A stretch of 64,000 nt of DNA from Flavobacteriaceae bacterium. Its GTDB lineage: Bacteria; Bacteroidota; Bacteroidia; Flavobacteriales; Flavobacteriaceae. A program made the position numbers and the translations under genes. The DNA is taken from positions 1 through 64,000 of the forward strand of contig JALSLK010000013.1 in assembly GCA_026988355.1 (NCBI GenBank). Reading direction: 5' to 3'. The notes beneath the pieces are model-generated. The model was not told the origin of the DNA and ran no database searches. It saw only the letters and a program-made list of their open reading frames with translations. Positions 23,501-31,056 of the stretch are shown piece by piece. Position 1 is the stretch's first letter. The number at the start of each line of letters is the position of its first letter.

Positions 23501-23963
23501 CGCCATCTTGGTTATTTCCCATTGTTATACCTCTCGACAAACTTCCATTAGTATCTAGACCTCTAAAAGGTTTACTGTAAGAATTATTTATACTAGAACT
23601 TGAACTATAAAGACGCGTTAAATTTTTAGAATTTGTAACAATTAACTTTTCATCGAACGGTTTGTATGTTTTTGTTAAAAATTTAGGAAGAGATTCATAT
23701 ACAATGCTAATTGTTTTGTCCAAATACGTTGTATCGGTAAAAAACAGATTTGCTTTTGCAAAATTAACCTTATATTTAGAAGTGTCAATTATAACCTTAT
23801 TAGCATCTATAGCTTTAAAGTAAAATGGACTTACACTAACTGTATCAAAAACAATAGTATCTTTTTTTACTAAAACTTGCTTGGTAATACGATTTGTTGG
23901 AATTTCTTGTGCTAGGACAAAAAAGTTAACGCTTAAGAAGCTAAAAACAATAAATCGTTTCAT
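20571..23963 (-). CDS. Large conserved outer-membrane/cell-surface beta-barrel-like protein
   Basis: Signal peptide, SRGITMGNNQDGVLNSNFDLQISGNLS, abundant alternating aromatic beta strands, terminal Phe (QLRANF). Confidence 0.75.
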   Translation of the reverse strand: MKRFIVFSFLSVNFFVLAQEIPTNRITKQVLVKKDTIVFDTVSVSPFYFKAIDANKVIIDTSKYKVNFAKANLFFTDTTYLDKTISIVYESLPKFLTKTYKPFDEKLIVTNSKNLTRLYSSSSSINNSYSKPFRGLDTNGSLSRGITMGNNQDGVLNSNFDLQISGNLSKKVKIRANITDTNVPLQENGYTQRLNEFDRVFIELFSSKWRLTAGDINFNNNANAYLNFNKKVAGISVDINLGNATNKTNIFASGALVRGKFTSVDFNGLEANQGPYRLATSNVPFLLIISGSETVFVNGIPLTRGESKDYVIDYNTAEITFNTTYPINSNMRIHVEFQASDQNYTRFVTFDKIDFASEKLQVQVGFYNENDAKNQTLQQDLSEEQQQVLINAGDDLSQMQALSAVQEAYIENKIQYKKEVVNGVEVFVFSSNQTDVLYGVRFRLLGVNQGDYRIKNTVATGRIYEYIAPVNGVKQGDYEPTIRLVAPNKLQITTFKADFIPNKKIALSTEIAFSNNDKNLFSDIDDGNNQGFAGRLNWKQLLLDKNWKLKSTLQYEKIQHNFNTVERINRVEFNRDWNITNLLGNQDLLLANLIYENEKQGFLQYQFENLTFNENFKGLKHKFASNFHFNKTKITLDASILSSNSTLESSKFSKLDTDIRQQVSKKFWLGARLFFEDNIRKNKTTQQLSNSSHKNSNYDVYFGIGDSTKVNLELGYSFRKNDSVQLSRIQNFSKSRTYYIKSRIIQNKISNLSVYLHYRKLKNTHFNDDESINSRIHYRQELANNFIRLQSVFETSSGALPQQEFNYLEVEAGQGFYTWIDFNNDGIQDLDEFEIAQFQDQATYVRVLLPTIQFVRTNQTKFSQSLHLNPSKWTNGNGIKKIAAHFFNQTTMQIDNKYLKTGSFQLNPFERNNALSIKYNLKNNFYFNRGKQHYSTTYSYLKATNKTAFAIGTQENDIRSNQLQFQHKLNTSWLLDLHGNRIKTKSTNERYSSRNFELLTSDLKAKIAYLYGKSTSLDLHYNYKDKSNRILLMESLISNKIGVSFTYAKNQNVSLHTSFDYINNAFIGNQNSPVGFQMLEGLQNGKNYTWNFVFQKKLTNYLDINLNYNARKSTDFKAIHTGTVQLRANF

Positions 23964-24021
23964 AAGACAAACTAACGAAATAATTTTTAAATTAGTCTAA
24001 TTAATTTTAATTATAAATCCA

Positions 24022-24029
24022 TATATTTG
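24022..24029 (+). promoter_or_regulatory. Bacteroidota-type -7 box TATATTTG
   Basis: TAnnTTTG match 37 nt upstream of 24067. Confidence 0.45.
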
Positions 24030-24066
24030 GATTCTAACAATTCTAATAACATAATAAACTTAACAG

Positions 24067-25377
24067 ATGAAAAGAAAAAGAAAATTAATTGTATTTGTAC
24101 TAATGGTAAATTTAATCTTTAGTAGTTGTAATCGAGACGAGCCAAATGATGGCGATAGCATTCTAACCTCAACTATTACAACTATAGATCCTAATATAGG
24201 TCCAAAAGAAACTATTGTAACCATTACTGGAGAAAATTTTGGAACGAATAGTGCTGTCGTTTCTGTTTTTTTTAATGGTAAAGAAGCAACCGTAATTACA
24301 GTAAGCGACACAGAAATTACTGCTAAAGTCCCTGCATTAGCATATACAGGTTTAGTAAAAGTATTAATTAACGAAGAGGAGCTAATAGGACCTAAATTCA
24401 CATACACTATATCAGCTATTAATTCAAGTATTCTTGCAGGAAATGGCTCGACAGGAAGTGTAAATGGTGTAGGTACAACAGCGAGTTTTTCGGCTCCAAT
24501 TGGGCTTGCCGTTGATTCTCAAAATAATATTTTTGTAACAGATACAAACAACCATTTAATCCGTAAAATAACGCCTAATGGTATGGTTACTACGTTTGCA
24601 GGAAGCGTACAAGGATATGCAGATGGTACTGGAATAACAGCAAAATTCAGTTATCCTTATGGCATTACCATAGACTCCGAAGATAATTTGTACGTAACCG
24701 ATCCTAATAATTACAAAATACGCAAAATAACTTCGGCAGGAGTAGTTTCGACTATTGCAGGAAGCTCACAAGGTTATACAGATGGTGTTGGAACACTTGC
24801 TAAATTTCATTCACCAGCAGGAATTACCATTGACTCCAATAATATTCTATATGTTGCAGATCAAAAAAATAATAGAATTCGTAAAATAACACCAAATGGT
24901 GAGGTAAGTACTTATTCTGGAAGCACACAAGGCTATGTTGATGGAGCAAGAGCATCTGCGAAATATTACTGGCCAGCAGGAATAACAATTGATTCTGAAG
25001 ATAACTTATTTATTGCGGATTCGTATAATAATAAAATTAGAAAAATTGATACCAATGGAAATGTAAGTACCTTAGCTGGAACCACTTTAGGTTTTGATAA
25101 TGGAGCTGGAACTCTTGCTAAGTTTCATTATCCATTAGGTATATGTGTCGATGCACAAAATAATATCTATACTGCAGATTATGGCAACGATAAAATTAGA
25201 AAAATTGATGAAAATAATGAAGTAAGTACTCTTGCAGGAAGTTCAAGAGGTTATTTAGAAGGTATAGGTAGCACTGCAAGGTATAATCGCCCATTTGGTA
25301 TTACTGTAGATTCTAATGGTACTATTTTTGTTGCTGACACATTTAATAATAGAGTTCGAAAAATAACACAAGAGTAG
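24067..25377 (+). CDS. IPT/TIG + NHL-repeat lipoprotein, paralog 1
   Basis: Lipobox FSSCNRDEP, IPT region GPKETIVTITGENFG, six NHL-like units (..DSxNNIFVTDTNNHLIRKITPNG..). Confidence 0.88.
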   Translation: MKRKRKLIVFVLMVNLIFSSCNRDEPNDGDSILTSTITTIDPNIGPKETIVTITGENFGTNSAVVSVFFNGKEATVITVSDTEITAKVPALAYTGLVKVLINEEELIGPKFTYTISAINSSILAGNGSTGSVNGVGTTASFSAPIGLAVDSQNNIFVTDTNNHLIRKITPNGMVTTFAGSVQGYADGTGITAKFSYPYGITIDSEDNLYVTDPNNYKIRKITSAGVVSTIAGSSQGYTDGVGTLAKFHSPAGITIDSNNILYVADQKNNRIRKITPNGEVSTYSGSTQGYVDGARASAKYYWPAGITIDSEDNLFIADSYNNKIRKIDTNGNVSTLAGTTLGFDNGAGTLAKFHYPLGICVDAQNNIYTADYGNDKIRKIDENNEVSTLAGSSRGYLEGIGSTARYNRPFGITVDSNGTIFVADTFNNRVRKITQE

Positions 25378-25531
25378 AAGTAATTTTAGATTTTAATAAG
25401 CAAGATATACATCAAAAACAGTAAAAAATAAAAAATTTAGTACCATTAATAATATTGTTTTTTTTTAACTTAAATTTAATATTACTTTTGATTATTGAAA
25501 ATAATACTAAATCATCTCAATTTTAAAAATT

Positions 25532-26836
25532 ATGAAATATGTAAATAAAGTAATACTCTTATTTTTTACCGTAATAACATTTATTAACTGTAATAAAGAT
25601 GATATTAATACTACTGTTAGAAGTATCAGTCCAGAAAGTGGTCCAAAAGAAACCGTAGTGAGCATTCAAGGAGATGGGTTTGGTGCTGATATGAATAAAG
25701 TTTCGGTTTACTTTAACGGAAAAGAAGCAGAAGTACTTACTGTAAGTGAGTCTACAATTACTGCTAAAGTTCCAGTAAAAGCATTTACAGGTTTGGTTAA
25801 AGTTATTGTAAATGGTATAGAATCTATCGGTTCAAAATTTACTTATATAATTTCTGAAGTAAATACCTCTTTAATCGCTGGAAGTGGGACTGCTGGTTAT
25901 CTAGATGGAACTGGAGCCGTTGCGCAATTTAATATTCCTATTGGATTGACAATAGATAGTCAAGATAATCTATTTGTCTCCGAGTATGGTAATAACAGAA
26001 TCCGAAAAATAACACCTACAGGTGTTGTAACTACAATTGCTGGAAGTGGTATTTCTGGAACCAATGATGCTTTTGGAGTTGCGGCTCAATTTAATAGACC
26101 TTGGGGAATTACAATAGATACACAAGACAACTTATATGTAGCAGACTATGGAAATCACACGATACGTAAAATAACCACTAGTGGTGCAGTTAGTACTATT
26201 GCAGGAGTTCCAGGAACCTCTGGTAATACAGATGGTATCGGTGCTAATGCGCAATTTTATTTTCCTGCTGGAATTATTTCAGACTCTCAAGGAAAATTAT
26301 ATGTTGCTGACACAAGTAACCATCGAATTCGTATGGTAGAAACTAGTACTGGAAATGTAACTACAGTAACTGGTAGCGCAGCTGGAAGTGTAGATGGATC
26401 TACAAGTGATGCTCAATTTAATAGACCGTTTGGAATAACAATAGATGGAGAAGGTAATTTATTTATTGCAGATACAAATAATCGTACAATACGAAAAATA
26501 ACACCAAGTGGAACTGTTACTACCTTAGCAGGAAGTAGTACTAATACTGGAGATATTGATGGTATTGGTGATAATGCAAGGTTTAGTACCATGTTTGGAA
26601 TAACAATAGATGCAAATAATAACCTTTACATACCAGATTACGGCAATCAAAAAATAAAAAGTATTTCGCCTAATGGTTTGGTTACAACCCTTGCTGGAAG
26701 TACTGTTGGATATGTTGAAGGTTCTGGTACAGTTGCTCAATTTAAAAGCCCTTATATCATTGCTGTTGATTCGGATAATAATTTAATTGTAGCAGACACC
26801 TATAATCACAGAATTCGTAAAATTGTGATCGAATAA
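25532..26836 (+). CDS. IPT/TIG + NHL-repeat lipoprotein, paralog 2
   Basis: Same architecture as 24067-25377 (GPKETVVSIQGDGFG, NHL units). Confidence 0.88.
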   Translation: MKYVNKVILLFFTVITFINCNKDDINTTVRSISPESGPKETVVSIQGDGFGADMNKVSVYFNGKEAEVLTVSESTITAKVPVKAFTGLVKVIVNGIESIGSKFTYIISEVNTSLIAGSGTAGYLDGTGAVAQFNIPIGLTIDSQDNLFVSEYGNNRIRKITPTGVVTTIAGSGISGTNDAFGVAAQFNRPWGITIDTQDNLYVADYGNHTIRKITTSGAVSTIAGVPGTSGNTDGIGANAQFYFPAGIISDSQGKLYVADTSNHRIRMVETSTGNVTTVTGSAAGSVDGSTSDAQFNRPFGITIDGEGNLFIADTNNRTIRKITPSGTVTTLAGSSTNTGDIDGIGDNARFSTMFGITIDANNNLYIPDYGNQKIKSISPNGLVTTLAGSTVGYVEGSGTVAQFKSPYIIAVDSDNNLIVADTYNHRIRKIVIE

Positions 26837-26850
26837 AAAATCACAATTTT
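26819..26850. terminator. Bidirectional terminator hairpin at convergent gene ends
   Basis: AAAATTGTGAT/ATCACAATTTT inverted repeat; loop contains the stop codon of 25532-26836. Confidence 0.7.
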
Positions 26851-28109
26851 TATGTTTTCTGTTTTTTCTTTTTCGCAGCAGGAAAAAGTACATTATTTAG
26901 TATCAAACGATATCCTGGAGAATTTGGATGTAAATCTAACTCTGTTTTGGGATCTCCTACTCTATGCTTGTAATCTTCTGGATCATGACCTCCGTAAAAA
27001 GTAAACATGCCTTTACCTATAACTCCATGAATATATCTTGCCTCTTCATTTAATTTTAATTCTCCCATTACCAAGACATTTGATTTTATGCTACTTCGTT
27101 TAAATGAAGTTGTTTGTCCCATAAAACCTTTAATTAATGTTGTATGATTTTGCGTAAGCATTGTTGGTATTGGATCCCACTTTGCAGAATATTCCATCAA
27201 CGAAAAATAATCTAATGTTTTAGATACTTTTCGTTTTCGAGTCATATCAATTGAAGAAAATTCATATATCATTGGATTTCGCTCTAATATAAAATCTTTA
27301 AAGGCAAACGTTTTATTAAAATCAATTTTTGATTGATAGTCTGCTTCACTTCCATCGCCATCAAACATAGGTTCACAAATATCTATGCCTTCCGCTGCTA
27401 GTGCAATGTCAAAACTATCGGTTGCACTACACATTGCAAACATAAATCCTCCTCCTATCACAAAATCACGAATACGTAGGGCTACATCTAATTTTTCCTT
27501 TGACACTTTATCATATCCTAATTTTTTGGCTAAATCTTCTGCGTGTTTTTTTGCTTCAATATACCAAGAAACTCTTCTATATGCTGCATAAAATTTTCCG
27601 TATTGTCCTGTAAAATCTTCATGGTGTAAATGCAACCATTCGTATTTTATTAATGCATCATTTAGCACTTCTTCGTCATAAACAACTTCATACGGAATTT
27701 CAGCATAATTTAATACCATCGTAACAGCATCGTCCCATGGTGCTTTATCTTTTGGTGAATAAACTGCAATTTTTGGTGCTTTCTCTAACAGTACTGCTTC
27801 CATATTTTGTGATGGACTACTAATTAGCTCTAATATACTTAATGCTTCTGTATCCGAAATCACTTCGTAAGTAACTCCTCTAATGGTACATTCTTTTCTA
27901 AAAATATCGGTATCTTCTAATAAAAAAGATCCTCCTCTATAATTTAACAACCATTTTACTTTATTTCCTTTTTCTAAAGACATGTATGTTATTCCGTATG
28001 CCTTTAAATGATTTTTCTGTGAAACATCATCCATCGGAATTAAAATAAAAGATGCAAAACTAAATTTAGCAAAAAATAAAAATAAAAATAGAAATATATA
28101 TTTTTTCAT
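26850..28109 (-). CDS. Secreted conserved protein, as I recall often labelled asparagine synthetase B in Flavobacteria; function unknown
   Basis: Signal peptide; GATase-1-like elbow region VIGGGFMFAMCSATDSFD; no AsnB amidotransferase or ATP-PPase motifs seen. Confidence 0.75.
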   Translation of the reverse strand: MKKYIFLFLFLFFAKFSFASFILIPMDDVSQKNHLKAYGITYMSLEKGNKVKWLLNYRGGSFLLEDTDIFRKECTIRGVTYEVISDTEALSILELISSPSQNMEAVLLEKAPKIAVYSPKDKAPWDDAVTMVLNYAEIPYEVVYDEEVLNDALIKYEWLHLHHEDFTGQYGKFYAAYRRVSWYIEAKKHAEDLAKKLGYDKVSKEKLDVALRIRDFVIGGGFMFAMCSATDSFDIALAAEGIDICEPMFDGDGSEADYQSKIDFNKTFAFKDFILERNPMIYEFSSIDMTRKRKVSKTLDYFSLMEYSAKWDPIPTMLTQNHTTLIKGFMGQTTSFKRSSIKSNVLVMGELKLNEEARYIHGVIGKGMFTFYGGHDPEDYKHRVGDPKTELDLHPNSPGYRLILNNVLFPAAKKKKQKT

Positions 28110-28147
28110 ATAATGGTTTTAATATGTTGTAAAAATAGCAAAATTTA

Positions 28148-28180
28148 TACCAATATTTAAAACGCATTATTAAATTGGTA
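28148..28180. repeat. Short inverted repeat TACCAATATTTAA...TTAAATTGGTA, possible MITE relic
   Basis: Ends match TACCAA/TTGGTA termini of the 37627 element. Confidence 0.3.
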
Positions 28181-28216
28181 AATCTACAAATTGGAGATGT
28201 TTACAATCCTTAAGAA

Positions 28217-29722
28217 CTAAAATGGCACATCATTATCTCCAAATGCATCCGCTGGACTAGGCAAGGTATTTGTATCTAATCCTGAATTCATTTTAGAAGC
28301 GTATTCATTGTCAAAGTTGGTATCCTCTAAATCCGAAAACAAAGCTAAGTGACCTGTAAATTTCAAACGAATATTTTCTAAACCACCATTACGATGTTTT
28401 GCAATAATTAGCTCTCCTTGTCCTTCGCAAGGAGTATGTTCATCATCGTCCCACTCTGTTTGCCCATAATATTCTGGTCTAAAAATAAAGGAAACAATAT
28501 CTGCATCTTGCTCAATTGCTCCAGATTCTCGTAAATCGGATAATAATGGTCTTTTACTTCCTCCTCGTGTTTCAACGGCTCGTGATAATTGTGATAAGGC
28601 GATTACTGGAATATTTAGTTCTTTTGCTAAGGCTTTTAAATTTCTAGAAATCATCGATATTTCTTGTTCTCTATTTCCTCCTCCTTTTGAGTTTCCTGCT
28701 GTCATTAATTGCAAGTAATCAATAATTACAATTTTAATTCCATGTTGCGACGCTAAACGACGTGCTTTTGCTCTTAAATCAAAAATGGATAAAGATGGTG
28801 TATCATCTATAAATATTGGTGCATCCGATAATTTTTTAACTTTTACATTTAGTTGCTCCCATTCGTGAGGTTCTAAATCTCCTTTTTTTAATTTTCCTGA
28901 AGAAATTCCAGTTTCACTCGAAATCATCCTAGTGATTAACTGTATAGAAGACATTTCTAACGAAAATATAGCTACTGGAATATTAAAATCTATTGCCATA
29001 TTTTTTGCCATTGACATTACGAAAGCGGTTTTCCCCATTCCTGGTCTTGCTGCTAATATAACTAAATCCGAAGGCTGCCATCCAGAGGTTAGATTATCTA
29101 ATTTTGTAAATCCACTTGGTACACCACTCATACCTTCTGTATTCGAAATATCTTGTATTTTTTTAAGTGCTTGTGCAACTAATCCTGCTGCTGCTTCGGT
29201 ACTTTTCTTTAAACTTCCTTGAGAGACTTCAAACAGTTTTGCTTCTGCAGAATCTAACAAATCAAATACATCGGTTGTCTCGTCATAAGCTTCGGTAATA
29301 ATTTCATTAGAAATACTAATCAATTTTCGCTGAATAAATTTTTGCAAAACAATTCGTGCATGAAATTCGATATGTGCAGATGAAGATACTTTTTGTGTTA
29401 AATTAATCAAGTATAAATCTCCTCCTGCTAGCTGTAAATTACCATCTTTAATCAATCGATCGGAAACTGTTAATAAGTCAATTGGTTGGGAATCTTTAAA
29501 TAAACCATAAATTGCATTGTAGATGTATTGATGTTCTGTTTTATAAAAAGTTTCTTGGCTCAACACATCAATAACATCGTCTACTCCTTTTTTATCAATC
29601 ATCATAGCTCCAATTACAGCCATCTCTAAATCAATAGCTTGTGGTGGTAATTTCCCTTTTTCAAGCGAAATTAGTGTGCCTTTTCTCGATTTGTTTGTTG
29701 TAAATTGTTTTGGTTGCTCCAT
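28217..29722 (-). CDS. dnaB: Replicative DNA helicase DnaB
   Basis: LAARPGMGKTAFVMSMAKN, IDYLQLM, LSQLSRAVETRGGSKRPLLSDLRESGAIEQDAD; start taken as MEQPKQF at 29722. Confidence 0.96.
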   Translation of the reverse strand: MEQPKQFTTNKSRKGTLISLEKGKLPPQAIDLEMAVIGAMMIDKKGVDDVIDVLSQETFYKTEHQYIYNAIYGLFKDSQPIDLLTVSDRLIKDGNLQLAGGDLYLINLTQKVSSSAHIEFHARIVLQKFIQRKLISISNEIITEAYDETTDVFDLLDSAEAKLFEVSQGSLKKSTEAAAGLVAQALKKIQDISNTEGMSGVPSGFTKLDNLTSGWQPSDLVILAARPGMGKTAFVMSMAKNMAIDFNIPVAIFSLEMSSIQLITRMISSETGISSGKLKKGDLEPHEWEQLNVKVKKLSDAPIFIDDTPSLSIFDLRAKARRLASQHGIKIVIIDYLQLMTAGNSKGGGNREQEISMISRNLKALAKELNIPVIALSQLSRAVETRGGSKRPLLSDLRESGAIEQDADIVSFIFRPEYYGQTEWDDDEHTPCEGQGELIIAKHRNGGLENIRLKFTGHLALFSDLEDTNFDNEYASKMNSGLDTNTLPSPADAFGDNDVPF

Positions 29723-29976
29723 ATTACAAAAATACTTTTTAATTTGAATATAATAATAACTACTCCGTACTTTATTCACAAATAATGTTAATAAGAATTG
29801 TTAATAAGTCTACTTTTTTGTTAAGATATTTATTTTTAAATAATAGAAATTTACGTTCCAAAGTGGACTTTATTATGATACTGTAAAAAAAAGTTTTTTT
29901 TTTATGTCTGCAATAAATTCAGATAACTTATTTAGAAAGTTAAAAAGAATTGATAAAAAAAATTTACATTTGAAGT

Positions 29977-31035
29977 ATGGTAAAAACAAACAAAGTACTT
30001 AGCCTCTTATTACTCATACAAATTGTACTTGTTAATTGGTTATCTAAGTATCCTAATTTCATCGAAAATTATTATTCTAATGGTATCTATCCTGTTATTT
30101 CCTCTTTTTTTAGAACTATTTTTGGATGGCTTCCTTTTTCGATTGGCGATATTTTATTAATTGTTGCTTTTATTTGGTTTTGTAGAAGTATTTGGCTTTT
30201 TTTTAAAAGACCAAAAAATTTATCGCATACTTTTTATGCTATTTTTGCTAAACTATCTATTTTATACTTTATTTTTTATCTTTTTTGGGGAATGAATTAT
30301 TATCGTAAACCTTTACAAGAAGGAATGCAATTAGAGATTCCAAAATACGATATAGAAGATTTATCTCTTTTAACCGAAAAATTACTTGTAAAAACACAAG
30401 AAATTCACTTTAAACTAACAAAAAATGATACCATTTCTGTACAAACTATATTAACGGAATCCGAATTACTAGAGAGAACAAGTATTGGTTATGAAAAATT
30501 AGCAAAAAAATTCCCTCAATTTACCTATACTAAGCCTAAAGTTAAAAAATCCATTTTTAGTATTCCGATGAGTTATATGGGTTTTGCTGGATATTTGAAT
30601 CCTATAACTGGCGAAGCTCATGTAAATTCTAATTTAGTAACGTATACTGTTCCTGCAACTGCTAGTCATGAAGTTGCACATCAAATTGGTTATGCAAACG
30701 AAAGTGAAGCTAATTTTATTGGTTATTTGGCTGCTATTAATAGTACGGATTTATTATTTCAATATTCTGCAAGAATTATGGCTTTACGTTATTCTTTATA
30801 TGAAATTAGACGAAATGATACTGTAATATATGAAGAAATTTTAAATCGAATTCCTTTAGGTGTTCAAAAAAACATTCAAGAAACTAGAGCACACTGGAAA
30901 AAATACAAAACACCACTTAATCCTTTATTTCATAAAATTTACGATACCTTTTTAAAAGCAAACCATCAAGAACATGGCATGGAAAGCTATGGCAAAATGG
31001 TTGGTTTATTACTTGCTTACGAAAAATCACTTTAG
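29977..31035 (+). CDS. DUF3810 family membrane protein with HExxH-like zinc peptidase motif
   Basis: N-terminal TMs, SHEVAHQIGYANESEANFIGYL. Confidence 0.88.
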   Translation: MVKTNKVLSLLLLIQIVLVNWLSKYPNFIENYYSNGIYPVISSFFRTIFGWLPFSIGDILLIVAFIWFCRSIWLFFKRPKNLSHTFYAIFAKLSILYFIFYLFWGMNYYRKPLQEGMQLEIPKYDIEDLSLLTEKLLVKTQEIHFKLTKNDTISVQTILTESELLERTSIGYEKLAKKFPQFTYTKPKVKKSIFSIPMSYMGFAGYLNPITGEAHVNSNLVTYTVPATASHEVAHQIGYANESEANFIGYLAAINSTDLLFQYSARIMALRYSLYEIRRNDTVIYEEILNRIPLGVQKNIQETRAHWKKYKTPLNPLFHKIYDTFLKANHQEHGMESYGKMVGLLLAYEKSL

Positions 31036-31056
31036 CCCTTTAACGACATGCTCAAT

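Noticed and set aside
24430-26820. Repeat array resembling CRISPR or tandem repeats at the DNA level
   Set aside because: Periodicity is explained by protein NHL repeats in coding frame; units are diverged and there are no spacers
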